Notes under the pieces: generated by a model | Told to the model about the DNA's origin: nothing | What the model saw: the letters and a program-made list of their open reading frames with translations, nothing else | The model's database searches: none | Translations under genes and position numbers: made by a program | Origin: Bacillota bacterium | GTDB taxonomy: Bacteria > Bacillota > Clostridia > Oscillospirales > Ruminococcaceae | DNA length: 64,000 nt | NCBI GenBank assembly: GCA_023412215.1 | Contig: JAEYNX010000025.1 | Location: 248,001-312,000, forward strand | Direction: 5' to 3' | Part shown: piece by piece, positions 17,968 to 27,169 of the stretch | How the letters are laid out: each line of letters opens with the position of its first letter | Position numbering within the stretch: position 1 is the first letter of the stretch

Positions 17968-18008
17968 AGCAAAGCCGCCGCCCAAGGTTTTTGAGCGGCG
18001 GCTTTGCT
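17968..18008 (-). terminator. Strong hairpin at the end of the GGDEF gene
   Basis: A perfect 14-bp GC-rich stem (17968-17981 with 17995-18008) whose first arm overlaps the stop codon of the diguanylate cyclase gene. The T-tract is missing, so it may act by blocking 3' exonucleases as much as by termination. Confidence 0.65.
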
Positions 18009-20245
18009 TAATGATCGCGGTGAAAGACCTCGTAATGGTCTTTACCGTGCTCTTTGGCGTAATACAGCGCCTGATCAGCCTCGTCCACCATCGCCTCGTA
18101 GGTGGTGCCCGCCTGCATGCTGAACGAGATGCCGATACTGCCCGATATCTTATAGCTTCCGTTTTCACCGATATAGGCGTTGCGGAAGATCGCGCAGATC
18201 TGCTCGGCCTTATCGTAAATAAACCGCTTGGTGCGGACGTTCTTTAAAAAGACAATAAACTCGTCGCCGCCCACGCGCCCGACAATATCCGATTCGCGAA
18301 AAGGCTTTTTAAGCCTCGCGGCGATCTCGGTAATCACCTTATCTCCAAACAGGTGCCCCAGATTGTCGTTAACGGCCTTGAAGTTATCGATGTCGATAAA
18401 CAACAGCGCGTGCATCCCGCTGCCGCCGTATTGCCTCAGATGTTCCGAAACGAGCCTGCGCACCGTCGTTTTGTTGTACAGCCCGGTCAGCGGGTCGCGC
18501 TGCGTGAGGTCTTCCAGATGCTCCATCTGCTTTTTCTCGGCATCGATGTCGGTGATCTTGCTGATGGTTTTAACCGGCAGGCCGCACTCGTCCCGCACAA
18601 TGTGGTTGCTGATGTTAAACCATACAAAGCTGCCGTCCGCCGTGCGGATGCGCAGCTCACCCGTGATGCTGTTTGCCCCGTCGTGCGACTGCTGCTGCAT
18701 CTTTAGCAGCACCCCAAGGTCTTCAGGATGTACCATTTCACTCGGGAAGAGCATGCACGGATAGTCGTAAACCTTCGGCTCGAAACCGAATTTCTCCTTA
18801 AAATTCGGCGTGAAGAACACGGTGCCGTCCATGCTGTTGCTTTCAAGCACGATCGAGTTGCTCTCCTCCACCAGAATGCGGTAGCGCTCCTCGCTGATGC
18901 GCACCTGTTCCTCGTTGGTTTTAAAGCGCGTCACATCGAGCAATACCACATAGGACCACTCGTTGCCGTCCTTGTCGGTTACAATCCTGCCGCTGTCGTA
19001 CACCCAGCGGATTTTTCCGGAGGCGTCCATGATGCGGTACTGGATCTTGCGCTTGCCGTTTTGAGCAAGCTGCTTTGTAATCTCAGCAAGCACCCGTTCG
19101 CGGTCCTCGCTATAGATCATGTTGATAAAGCTGTTGTCAAATACGCGGCGGAAGGTTTCAAGGCTATAACCGTAGATATGCAAAAGCCCGTCGCTTAAAA
19201 AGCCCAGTGTCTGCCGCTCGTCGTTGCGGTAGCGGAACACCCCGCCCGGCACGTTGTTGGTAAGCGCCTCAAACTCCTGACGGCTCCTGCGCATGGTGGC
19301 GCTTTTTTTGTATTCAAACGAAAAGATATAGATTGCGGTGGCCGCAGCCACCAATATCAGCCTGAGTAGAATCATCAACAGGCTTTGAAGTGCCTCAGAC
19401 GACAGCTTAGCATACTCGGAGGGCACTGCGGTAATCAATGTCCACCCGTTAAGCCCAACCGGCATGTGCGCGGCGTAAAAATCTTGGTCCGCTTGCTGAT
19501 AGGCTATAAATCCCGGGGTTTCGGTTGTGGTTTGACGAATGAGCTCCTGGATGCTCATCCCCTTTTTGACCGTTGCCTGCTGTAAAAGGGTGTAGAAGTT
19601 TTTATATCCCGATACACGGCCGCACGAAAGCAGAGCCTCACCGTCATCCTGTATAATCCACGAGGAAGCGTCGGGGCCGTAATCCTTGACAAAATCGTAG
19701 AGCATTCTTTCAAAAAAATCGCTGTGATAATAGCAGGAGATTACACCCACGAAGTCTTCACCGCGGTATACCGGCATCGAGTAGACCATGCTGCGCGCGT
19801 CGGTGATGATATCGTAGAGGCTGGACACCGTTTTCTCTCCCGATTGGGCCGCGAGAAAATAGCCCTTGCGGGAGATATCCTGCACGATACTGTCGCTCCG
19901 GTACGCCTTACCCGTTTCGTCCGCCACCTCAAGGGCATAAAAATCCTTACCGGAAACAAGCTTTTTAAGCCCCGCCAAAACGTCCTCATCCGTAATGCTT
20001 GCGTCGGTACCGATGAAGGAGGCGATGGTTTCCAGTAGGTAAAAGGTGTCTTCTTCTTTTCGTCTTATGGTTTTAATGGCAAGCGACATATCATCGCTTA
20101 ACGCCACGTTGATGCTTGTGCTGCTGCTGACGATGTTTTCAAGCTCCGGCAAAGAGGCGGTAACCATTACAAAAACCAGCGTTAAAAGAACGGCGGTTTT
20201 TAAGATCACACCCCCATAGGCCTTTAGTGAGAATCTATTCTTCAT
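18008..20245 (-). CDS. Membrane diguanylate cyclase with extracellular sensor, two PAS domains and GGDEF
   Basis: Makes c-di-GMP from GTP. About 745 residues: membrane helix near residues 10-30, a Cache-like extracellular sensor to about 285, a second helix near 290-310, two PAS/PAC domains (RFKTNEEQVRISEERYRILV joins them), and a C-terminal GGDEF domain starting DPLTGLYNK. The active site GGDEF is intact and is preceded by RESD, the RxxD inhibitory site at the right five-residue spacing, so the enzyme should be active and product-inhibited. The ATG at 20245 is chosen because the membrane helix follows; the upstream frame has no ribosome site. It lies 83 bp after the EAL gene. Confidence 0.9.
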   Translation of the reverse strand: MKNRFSLKAYGGVILKTAVLLTLVFVMVTASLPELENIVSSSTSINVALSDDMSLAIKTIRRKEEDTFYLLETIASFIGTDASITDEDVLAGLKKLVSGKDFYALEVADETGKAYRSDSIVQDISRKGYFLAAQSGEKTVSSLYDIITDARSMVYSMPVYRGEDFVGVISCYYHSDFFERMLYDFVKDYGPDASSWIIQDDGEALLSCGRVSGYKNFYTLLQQATVKKGMSIQELIRQTTTETPGFIAYQQADQDFYAAHMPVGLNGWTLITAVPSEYAKLSSEALQSLLMILLRLILVAAATAIYIFSFEYKKSATMRRSRQEFEALTNNVPGGVFRYRNDERQTLGFLSDGLLHIYGYSLETFRRVFDNSFINMIYSEDRERVLAEITKQLAQNGKRKIQYRIMDASGKIRWVYDSGRIVTDKDGNEWSYVVLLDVTRFKTNEEQVRISEERYRILVEESNSIVLESNSMDGTVFFTPNFKEKFGFEPKVYDYPCMLFPSEMVHPEDLGVLLKMQQQSHDGANSITGELRIRTADGSFVWFNISNHIVRDECGLPVKTISKITDIDAEKKQMEHLEDLTQRDPLTGLYNKTTVRRLVSEHLRQYGGSGMHALLFIDIDNFKAVNDNLGHLFGDKVITEIAARLKKPFRESDIVGRVGGDEFIVFLKNVRTKRFIYDKAEQICAIFRNAYIGENGSYKISGSIGISFSMQAGTTYEAMVDEADQALYYAKEHGKDHYEVFHRDH

Positions 20246-20328
20246 CCAAATCCATTCCTTTACAGAATACCCCCCAAGGGTTACTCTGTGTGGCTCTATG
20301 CCTGGAATTAGTCTTTGACGGCCCCCCC

Positions 20329-22062
20329 TTAACTGTCTGCACACATTACCCGGTTGTATGCCAGCATCTCAAACTGTGAAACCGGCATAGGCTTTGCAAA
20401 ATAATAGCCCTGCACCATATCACAGTCGATTCCCTTCAAGAAATCGACCTGCTCCTTCGTTTCAATGCCCTCCGCTACGGCCTTCATCTCCAGGTCGCGC
20501 ACGATATGAATCGCGTTGGCGGCCACTTTTCGGCTGCGGTCGGCCTTATCGGTTTCGGTAAACATCATGCGGTCAAGCTTGATGATATCCACCGGCAGCA
20601 TATTGAGCAGGTTGAGCGACGAATAGCCGGAGCCAAAATCGTCCATCGACAGCTTAAACCCTTTATCCTTTAGCTTCTCCATTACGTCAATGATTTGCTG
20701 GGTGTCTTCAAAAAAAGCGGTTTCGGTAAGCTCAATCTCGATGAGCTCGGCCGGAATGCCATGGCGGCTCACCATTTTTTCGAGATCCTCGACAAACCCC
20801 TGCTGACGGACATGAAGGCGCGACATATTTACCGCAATGGGCAGCGGCGTTACGCCCTCGTTTGCCCACTGGTTGAGGATGCTGCACACCTTTTCATAAA
20901 CATAGCAATCAAGCTTTAGCAAAAAGCCGTTGTGCTCGAAGATGGGGATGAAGCGGTTGGGGGTTAAAAAGCCCAAGGTCGGGTGGTGCCAGCGTATCAA
21001 CGCCTCCGCCCCCGCGATGCTTTCGGATTTCAGGTCGTACTTCGGCTGCAGGTAAACCTCAAACTCATTGTTTTCAAGCGCCTTATACATGGAGGCTTCA
21101 ATCTCCTGCGTTTCGATCACCTTCTGGCGCAGGGCATCGTCGTAGAAAAAGATAGCGGTGTCGTACAGCTCTTTCACATTCTGCTTGGCCATCTGCGCAT
21201 TCTCGTGACAGTAGTCAAGCGGCAGCGCACGATTTACAACCACATAGACGCCGCAGGCAAAGTTTAGCTGAATCTGGTTTTCGCTGTAGGGCACGCAGAA
21301 AAGCTTCATGCTCTCAAAAAGCCTTTCAAGCCGCCCCCTGAGCTGCTCTTCGCCGTCAAACCGCAAAAGCGCCGCGAAGTTATCATCCGACGAGCGGGCA
21401 AAGGTTTCGTCCTCTCCCACAAAATCGGAGAGCTGCTGTGAAACATAGAGCAGCAGCTTGTTGCCCTCCTTAAAGCCGTAGGTGTTGTTAATGGCCTTAA
21501 AGCGGTTAATGTCAAACAGCACAAACGCATAGCGCTGATTTTTGGCCAAAAGCGCCGTTGCCTTTTTTTGAAAAGCGGTATAGTTCTGGTGGCCGGTAAG
21601 GCTGTCGACATAAGCTAGGCGCATAAGCTGCTCTTTGCTGCGCCGCCTGGTTACGAAGAAGATGATTAGAAGCGCGATAAAGCCGACTGCCGCGACAGAA
21701 CCCATCGCCACAAGGTTTTGGGAACCGGATAAAAATTTAAGCGGCTGCGGAAGACTGGCCGCACGACCGCCATGGGTGGCTTTAATAGCGCTGATAAAGG
21801 GTGCCCGGTTACGAAGAAACGCACCCGATACGCCGCCCTGCGCAGCAAAACCGGATACGTTTATTTTGTCGGAATACATGCGGGTAATTCCAGATAATTG
21901 ACGTGTGTTGGCGTCTGCCCTAATTGCATTATCGTATGCAAGACCGAATATATTCAGCAACACCAGCCAAATAGCTGCAGCAATTGTGGTAGCAAGTATG
22001 ATTACCAGCGCTGTCCATTTAGAGTTTAGCTTAAATTTGGGCTTCGCCGTTGATTTCATCAT
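20329..22062 (-). CDS. Membrane c-di-GMP phosphodiesterase (degenerate GGDEF plus EAL)
   Basis: 577 residues: helix near 17-40, a short external segment, helix near 118-140, a GGDEF-type domain and an EAL domain. The GGDEF site reads SSDDNF, so cyclase activity should be lost; such domains often bind GTP as a regulator. The EAL domain keeps AEALIRW, the metal and substrate positions NMSRLH, ELTE, DDFGSGYSSL, KLDR, EGIE and the GYYFAKPM end, so hydrolysis of c-di-GMP to pGpG is expected. Together with the following cyclase gene it forms an opposed make-and-break pair, probably one transcript. Confidence 0.9.
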   Translation of the reverse strand: MMKSTAKPKFKLNSKWTALVIILATTIAAAIWLVLLNIFGLAYDNAIRADANTRQLSGITRMYSDKINVSGFAAQGGVSGAFLRNRAPFISAIKATHGGRAASLPQPLKFLSGSQNLVAMGSVAAVGFIALLIIFFVTRRRSKEQLMRLAYVDSLTGHQNYTAFQKKATALLAKNQRYAFVLFDINRFKAINNTYGFKEGNKLLLYVSQQLSDFVGEDETFARSSDDNFAALLRFDGEEQLRGRLERLFESMKLFCVPYSENQIQLNFACGVYVVVNRALPLDYCHENAQMAKQNVKELYDTAIFFYDDALRQKVIETQEIEASMYKALENNEFEVYLQPKYDLKSESIAGAEALIRWHHPTLGFLTPNRFIPIFEHNGFLLKLDCYVYEKVCSILNQWANEGVTPLPIAVNMSRLHVRQQGFVEDLEKMVSRHGIPAELIEIELTETAFFEDTQQIIDVMEKLKDKGFKLSMDDFGSGYSSLNLLNMLPVDIIKLDRMMFTETDKADRSRKVAANAIHIVRDLEMKAVAEGIETKEQVDFLKGIDCDMVQGYYFAKPMPVSQFEMLAYNRVMCADS

Positions 22063-22378
22063 GTTGTCATCCTTTAATCTGGCCGCCTGCTTTCTGCGTT
22101 AATGAGTCAAGAGACCGAATTGTGGTAATATGATGCATAAAATCATCAAGATAGAAAATATAGTTTAGCAAAGTGCATGCTTTCAATATACCACATTTTA
22201 TTATAAAAAACAACCAATCGCGATAGCATGCGACGCCAAAAGTACTCATAATTTTTATGTATTTTGTGTTGCAATATATACAACAAATGTTATAACAGTG
22301 CCTTTTTATGCAAAAAGGGGGGAGCCTGTGCAACACGCGGCTCCCTCGAAAGTGTATATGGATGTATTGTAAAACAGG
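22063..22378. other. Intergenic region between the EAL gene and galE
   Basis: This 316-bp gap holds the galE terminator at its right end. The rest is AT-rich. I looked for a c-di-GMP riboswitch before the EAL gene; only a fragment resembling ACGCAAAGC occurs, without the flanking helices, so I do not call one. No coding sequence is evident. Confidence 0.5.
22312..22345 (-). terminator. Terminator of the gal operon
   Basis: A 7-bp stem (22320-22326 with 22339-22345), 33 bp after the galE stop, followed in the minus direction by CCCTTTTTGC. Confidence 0.75.
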
Positions 22379-23395
22379 CTATTGGGCGGCTTTGCTGAGC
22401 ATTTCTATGAACCGCCAGCTGTCGGCGCACATATCGTCGATGGTTTTTTCCGCCTCCCACGCAAGCAGTGCCTTGGCCTTGGCGGTGTCGGCGTAACAGG
22501 TGGCAATATCGCCCGGGCGGCGCGGGGCAAAGTTTAGCGGGATATCGCACCCGCTCGCCTTTTTGTAGGCGGCTACAATCTCCAGCACGCTGCTGCCCTT
22601 GCCGGTGCCCAGGTTGATGGCCTCGCTGCCCTTGTGCTTTAAGGCGTAGTTGAGCGCGCTTAAATGCCCGCGCGCAAGGTCTACCACATGGATATAATCG
22701 CGCACGCCGGTGCCGTCGGGGGTATCGTAGTCGTTGCCGAACACATTAAGGCGGGGCAGCTTGCCGACGGCAACCTGCGAAACGTAAGGCAGCAGGTTAT
22801 TGGGGATGCCGTTGGGGTTTTCGCCGATCAGCCCGCTCTCGTGTGCGCCGATGGGGTTAAAGTAGCGCAGCAGTATGGCGCTCCAGTCCTTGTCCGAGGC
22901 CGCGAGGTCTACAAGGATACGCTCGATGGCCACCTTGGTATATCCGTAGGGGTTGGTGGCGGAGGTAGGGTATTCCTCTTTAAACGGAACGGTATTGTTC
23001 ATGCCGTACACGGTGGCGGAGGAGGAGAATACAATGGTCCTGCAGGCTGCCTCGCGCATCACCTCGCACAGCGCGATGGTGCCCGCGATGTTATTGTCGT
23101 AGTATTCCAGCGGCTTGGTAACCGACTCGCCCACGGCCTTTAACCCTGCAAAATGGATTACAGCCCCAATCACATTTTCGCGAAAGATGCGGCTCATTGC
23201 CTCTTTATCGCGGATATCGGCATGATAAAACGCAATCTCGTTTGTTTTACCGGTGATCTGGCGGATACGGTCGATGATATCCTCCTTCGCGTTGCTGAGG
23301 TTATCGGCCACAACCACCTCATAGCCCGCATTAAGCAGCTCTACACAGGTATGGCTGCCGATAAAACCGGCGCCGCCTGTAACAAGAATCTTCAT
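22379..23395 (-). CDS. galE: UDP-glucose 4-epimerase
   Basis: Interconverts UDP-galactose and UDP-glucose, the last step of the Leloir pathway, using tightly bound NAD. The 338 residues are the standard length. The Rossmann motif GGAGFIGSHT is at the N-terminus; the catalytic SSATVYG and YGYTKV (Ser, Tyr-x-x-x-Lys) and the NLGTGKGSSVLEIV substrate region follow. Third gene of galK-galT-galE, 43 bp after galT and followed by a terminator. Confidence 0.97.
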   Translation of the reverse strand: MKILVTGGAGFIGSHTCVELLNAGYEVVVADNLSNAKEDIIDRIRQITGKTNEIAFYHADIRDKEAMSRIFRENVIGAVIHFAGLKAVGESVTKPLEYYDNNIAGTIALCEVMREAACRTIVFSSSATVYGMNNTVPFKEEYPTSATNPYGYTKVAIERILVDLAASDKDWSAILLRYFNPIGAHESGLIGENPNGIPNNLLPYVSQVAVGKLPRLNVFGNDYDTPDGTGVRDYIHVVDLARGHLSALNYALKHKGSEAINLGTGKGSSVLEIVAAYKKASGCDIPLNFAPRRPGDIATCYADTAKAKALLAWEAEKTIDDMCADSWRFIEMLSKAAQ

Positions 23396-23438
23396 ATTCA
23401 GTCACTTTCCTCTCTGTAGACGGTATTGAGCATACGGC

Positions 23439-24422
23439 TCACCGCGCCTGTTTACACGCTGCAAGATAAGCCGCGTACGCGCTTCTTAGCTCCCCGGCGG
23501 TCTCCTCCGGGCAGGTGGGGTTGCAGTGCGCCCATGCACCGGTCTCGCTGGAGGCATTAAACTTCTGCTTTTCGGCCGAACGCATCGGCGGGAAGAACTC
23601 GATGTGAAAGTGGTAGTCCTCCGTATAGTCGCCGCTGTTGACGGGCGCGTTGTGCATACACATCATGTAGGGGAACGGGTAGCCGAACAGGCTGTCGAGC
23701 ATGCCGACCGTCTGCTTAAAGGTAACGGCGAGCGCCCTGCGCTCCTCGGTATCAAACTCGGTGATGTACGCCTTGTGGCGGTTGGAGACAATATAAACGC
23801 CATAGGGGTACTCGGTGAAAAACGGCAGGAAAACCGTAAAATGCTCGTTTGCAAAGATAATGCGTCTGCCCGCCTCACGCTCGTTTTTGAGCATGTCGCA
23901 GAAGATACATTTGCCCGTATTGCTATAATATTCTTTTGCGGAGGAGGTTTCAAGCATTATTTTTTTGGGGATAAAGGGGTAACCGTAAATCTGCCCGTGG
24001 GGATGCGGCATGGTCACGCCCACCACATCGCCCCGGTTTTCAAAGATAAAGCAGTATTTGATCTTCTCGTCCGCCCGCATCGCCTCAAACCGTTCGCACC
24101 AGAGGTCCACAAGCTTGGTTACATGCACGTCGCTGAGTTCCGGCACGGTGGTGGTGTGCCCCGAGGAATAGAGCACCACCTCGCATTTACCGTAAGACGG
24201 GGCAACCTTAAAGAAATCGTTTGCCACGTCGTCGGGTACGGGCGGGTTTTGCGAGAGGGCGGGAAAGTCGTTATCGTATTTATAAACATCGAACACGTCG
24301 GGTACCTTGCCCGAGCCGGGGCAAAAGGGGCACCAGTCCTTGGGCATCTGGGGCCGCGCCTGACGGTTGGACGCTATCATCACCCAATCCTGCGTGAGGG
24401 GGTGCCATCTGAGTTCTGCCAT
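23439..24422 (-). CDS. galT: Galactose-1-phosphate uridylyltransferase
   Basis: Exchanges UMP between UDP-glucose and galactose-1-phosphate. It has 327 residues with the active-site MPHPHGQIYGYPF, whose second His is the uridylylated nucleophile, the N-terminal zinc-type CPFCPG and a further CIFC pair. The ATG at 24422 has GGAGG 8 nt upstream; a TTG five codons earlier would overlap that ribosome site. Central gene of the gal operon. Confidence 0.95.
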   Translation of the reverse strand: MAELRWHPLTQDWVMIASNRQARPQMPKDWCPFCPGSGKVPDVFDVYKYDNDFPALSQNPPVPDDVANDFFKVAPSYGKCEVVLYSSGHTTTVPELSDVHVTKLVDLWCERFEAMRADEKIKYCFIFENRGDVVGVTMPHPHGQIYGYPFIPKKIMLETSSAKEYYSNTGKCIFCDMLKNEREAGRRIIFANEHFTVFLPFFTEYPYGVYIVSNRHKAYITEFDTEERRALAVTFKQTVGMLDSLFGYPFPYMMCMHNAPVNSGDYTEDYHFHIEFFPPMRSAEKQKFNASSETGAWAHCNPTCPEETAGELRSAYAAYLAACKQAR

Positions 24423-24461
24423 GGGATACTCCTCCAATATATTGTTTAAACCCTTCGGGCA

Positions 24462-24522
24462 TTTATACTAAATTCCTTTGATACGTCGCTTAAGTCGAAT
24501 GACCGTTCAATACGCTTCCAAA
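24462..24522. repeat. Possible decayed copy of the dispersed palindromic repeat
   Basis: Between galK and galT, the segment TATACTAAATTCCTTTGA and, 30 bp later, CGTTCAATACGCTTCC resemble the two ends of the first half of the repeat at 54406-54586 (TATACTAAATTCCATTTGA and CGTTTAATACGCTTTC), with the middle hairpins missing. The similarity is short, so this is tentative. Confidence 0.35.
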
Positions 24523-24536
24523 GGTGGGGTAAAGTA

Positions 24537-25832
24537 CTATACCATCTCGGGCGAGACGCGTACCCCGCCTACCGGTCTGACCGAGAGCACGTAGCAGCTG
24601 CCCTCGCCCATCGCGGCTTCAGTCTCGCGCTGATACTGTGTTAGCAGCTTAAGCGGCACAAAGGCCTGAATAGTACCCGCAAAGCCGCCGCCGTGCACAC
24701 GGTAAGCGCCTTTGCCCGCCAGCACGCGTTCACTGATGGCAAGAGCCACCGAAACACCCTGCTCGGCGGGGCTGATGCAGGAAAACACGTTCTGCAGGTA
24801 CATGTAAGAGGAATAACCGGATTCAACGATCAGCCGCTTAAACGCCTCAAAATCGCCCTGATGAAGCGCCTCGATCTGCCGCAGCACACGCGCGTTATCA
24901 CCGAAAAAGTGGATGGCACGTAAAATCGCCCGATCGCTTACCTGCCCGCGAAGGGAGCCCAGTGCAGAATAAAATTCAGCCTCGTCGACCTCCGAGAGGT
25001 ATTCCTTGTGAAAATATGCGGCTATAGACTTCATCTCTACGGGGATCGCGGCGTAATCCGGCGTGAGGTCGGCGTGGTTGCCGCCTGTATTGACAATGCA
25101 CAGCGCATGGCCCGAAGCGGCAAAGTCGAAGCCGAGCTTCTCCACCTTCGGCAGCGAAGGGTCTTTAAAATCGATGGCTACAAAGCTGCCCACCGCCGAG
25201 GCGGTTTGGTCCATCAGCCCGCAGGGCTTGCCAAAAAAGCTGTTCTCGGCGTACTGGCCCACCTGCGCTATGCGCACGGGGGAAACGCTGCCGTCGTTGT
25301 ACAGGTGGCTGAGAATGGTGCCCATCAGCACCTCAAACGCGGCGGAGGACGAAAGCCCCGAGCCCTTGAGCACATTGGAGGTGGTGTAGGCGTCAAACCC
25401 GCCTACGGTGTACCCCAGCTGTGCAAGACGTGCCGCAACGCCGCGGATAAGGGCCGCTGCCTGGTTGTATTCACGCTCAACGGGGGCGAGGCAGTCGAGG
25501 TGAACGACATCCATCTCGTAACCCTCGCTCTTCACCCGGATGACATTGTCGCTGTTTTTGGCCGCCACAGCGATGACGTCGAGGTTTACGGCAGCAGCAA
25601 GCACCCGCCCGTGCTGGTGGTCGGTGTGGTTGCCGCCGATCTCGGTTCGGCCCGGCGCGCTGAACAGCTCGGCCTCCCTGCCCTGCCCGAACAGCGCTTC
25701 AAAGGCGTCTGCCGCCTCGGTATAACGCGTCTTCTGCTCCGCGACGCCTTGCGTGCTTGCACAGTACATGTATGCAAAGGCATCGTCAAAGGCCGAGCCT
25801 GCCAGCAGCGTCTTTATCTCTTTGGTAAGCAT
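24537..25832 (-). CDS. galK: Galactokinase
   Basis: Phosphorylates galactose at C1 with ATP; a GHMP-family kinase of 431 residues. It has the galactokinase signature GRTEIGGNHTDHQHGR, the ATP loop LKGSGLSSSAAFEV, and the third GHMP motif around VHGGGFAGTIQAFVP. The ATG at 25832 sits 6 nt after AGGGGG; an ATG two codons earlier directly abuts that site. First gene of galK-galT-galE, so free galactose can be fully converted to UDP-glucose. Confidence 0.95.
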   Translation of the reverse strand: MLTKEIKTLLAGSAFDDAFAYMYCASTQGVAEQKTRYTEAADAFEALFGQGREAELFSAPGRTEIGGNHTDHQHGRVLAAAVNLDVIAVAAKNSDNVIRVKSEGYEMDVVHLDCLAPVEREYNQAAALIRGVAARLAQLGYTVGGFDAYTTSNVLKGSGLSSSAAFEVLMGTILSHLYNDGSVSPVRIAQVGQYAENSFFGKPCGLMDQTASAVGSFVAIDFKDPSLPKVEKLGFDFAASGHALCIVNTGGNHADLTPDYAAIPVEMKSIAAYFHKEYLSEVDEAEFYSALGSLRGQVSDRAILRAIHFFGDNARVLRQIEALHQGDFEAFKRLIVESGYSSYMYLQNVFSCISPAEQGVSVALAISERVLAGKGAYRVHGGGFAGTIQAFVPLKLLTQYQRETEAAMGEGSCYVLSVRPVGGVRVSPEMV

Positions 25833-26098
25833 AAGCATCCCCCTGTTTTACTTCTAGCATTATTTTAAGAATCTGTCATTTCATCCTGATTACACGTAAA
25901 CAATTACTGTTACCTATAGCTTAATTCAGCGGGTATGCTTTTACAATCCCCAATATAATCATTTTTATGGATTTTTGTTGTATGGAATTATTTTTGGAAT
26001 TGGCCCTTCTCGTCCGCGGTTACTTATGGTAAAATGCAGTTATTCAATTGATTCATTTTCTATGGGATGATGTGACAACTATGGGGAGGATGAGACAA

Positions 26099-26596
26099 AT
26101 GGCAGCATGTGAGATTAAGGAGGTTCGGCAAGACGAGCTGGAGGCCTGCGCGGAGGTTGTGCGGCAAAGCTTTGCGACGGTGGCGCGCGATTTTGGCCTT
26201 ACCCTTGAAAACTGCCCCACCAACGGTGCGTTTATCAAGGCAGAACGGCTCTATGCCGAACGAGTGAAAGGCAATTGCATGTACGCGCTGCACGCCGCGG
26301 GTAAGCTAGCCGGTTTTTTTGAGCTGGAGAAGCTGGAGGAGCATCTGTACGCGATTGAAAAGCTTTCGGTACTGCCCGAGCACCGGCACAACGGTTACGG
26401 CACGCTGCTGCTCGCTTACGCCAAGCAGCAGGCAAGCGCCCTTGGCGGGGAGAAGATCAGCATCGCGATTATTGAAGAGAATACCGTGTTAAAGAGATGG
26501 TATATGGCAAACGGGTTTGTCCCCACGGGCACCAAGGTGTTTGCGCACCTGCCCTTTACGGTTGGGTTTCTGGAATACCCTTTGGCGGACGGATAA
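26099..26596 (+). CDS. GNAT-family N-acetyltransferase
   Basis: A 165-residue acetyl-CoA-dependent transferase. The central strand and P-loop read IEKLSVLPEHRHNGYGTLLL, the GNAT motif A that binds the CoA pyrophosphate (RxxGxG-like), followed by IEENTVLKRWYMANGFVPTG, the motif B region. The ATG at 26099 has GGGGAGGA 8 nt upstream; earlier in-frame ATGs lack such a site. The acceptor is unknown. A single plus-strand gene between minus-strand operons. Confidence 0.85.
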   Translation: MAACEIKEVRQDELEACAEVVRQSFATVARDFGLTLENCPTNGAFIKAERLYAERVKGNCMYALHAAGKLAGFFELEKLEEHLYAIEKLSVLPEHRHNGYGTLLLAYAKQQASALGGEKISIAIIEENTVLKRWYMANGFVPTGTKVFAHLPFTVGFLEYPLADG

Positions 26597-26631
26597 GCGT
26601 TTGATTTTGAAGTCTTCCAAGAAACAAAAAT

Positions 26632-26667
26632 AGCCGGTGACCCCACAAAAAAGCGGGGGCACCGGCT
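26632..26667. terminator. Bidirectional terminator between the GNAT gene and ruvX
   Basis: Stem of 12 bp with one mismatch (26632-26644 with 26655-26667), loop of 10. ATTTTTG follows on the minus strand and a weaker T-rich stretch on the plus strand, so it serves both converging genes. Confidence 0.85.
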
Positions 26668-26685
26668 GTAACTTTTATTCAGTGT

Positions 26686-27129
26686 TTATTCATTAGGCTT
26701 CTGTTCTTTCTCACTCATGTTTTTGCGGTAAGCGAGATAGCTTTCAAGGATGATGGTGGCGGCTACCTCGTCTATGACCGCTTTACGCTTTTTGCCGCGC
26801 ACGTTGGTCTCGTTTAAATAATGGGTGGCCGAAACGGTGGTGTTGCGTTCGTCCCACAGCTCTACGGGGACGTTCACCATGCTTTTAAGCCGCTCGGCGA
26901 AGTCGGCGCACTTCTGGGCGCGGGGGCCGACGCTGCCGTTCATGTTCTTGGGGTAGCCCACCACAATCATAGCCACGTCGTATTCTCTGGCGGCAATCGC
27001 CACCTTTTGCAGCGCGAGCGCAAAGCTTTTTTCATGTATTACGCCAATCGGCTCGGCCAAATACTCGGTGCGGTCGCACACCGCAAGGCCGGTGCGCGCG
27101 TCGCCGAAATCCACCGCCATAATCTTCAT
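26686..27129 (-). CDS. ruvX: RuvX/YqgF-family nuclease (pre-16S rRNA maturation or Holliday junction resolvase)
   Basis: An RNase H-fold protein of 147 residues. It begins IMAVDFGDARTGLAVCD with the first catalytic Asp, has VVGYPKNMNGSVGPRA and ends its active site with WDERNTT and IDEVAATIILESYL. YqgF processes the 5' end of 16S rRNA in E. coli; other members have resolvase activity. AAGGAG precedes the ATG. It follows the phosphatase gene by 40 bp and ends the run of minus-strand genes that starts at pyrR. Confidence 0.92.
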   Translation of the reverse strand: MKIMAVDFGDARTGLAVCDRTEYLAEPIGVIHEKSFALALQKVAIAAREYDVAMIVVGYPKNMNGSVGPRAQKCADFAERLKSMVNVPVELWDERNTTVSATHYLNETNVRGKKRKAVIDEVAATIILESYLAYRKNMSEKEQKPNE

Positions 27130-27169
27130 CTGATTTTCTCCTTCTAGGTGTATAGGCTGGGAATGTCCT

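Noticed and set aside
17866..18168. N-terminal extension of the sirtuin (335-residue reading)
   Set aside because: The added ~100 residues are arginine-rich, antisense to the GGDEF gene end and the hairpin, and lack a ribosome site.
22063..22140. Possible c-di-GMP (GEMM) riboswitch before the EAL gene
   Set aside because: Only a fragment like ACGCAGAAAGC is present; the paired helices and tetraloop receptor of GEMM are missing.
25839..26098. CcpA catabolite site before galK
   Set aside because: A stretch around ATTGTTTACGTGTAATCA is suggestive but misses key consensus bases.
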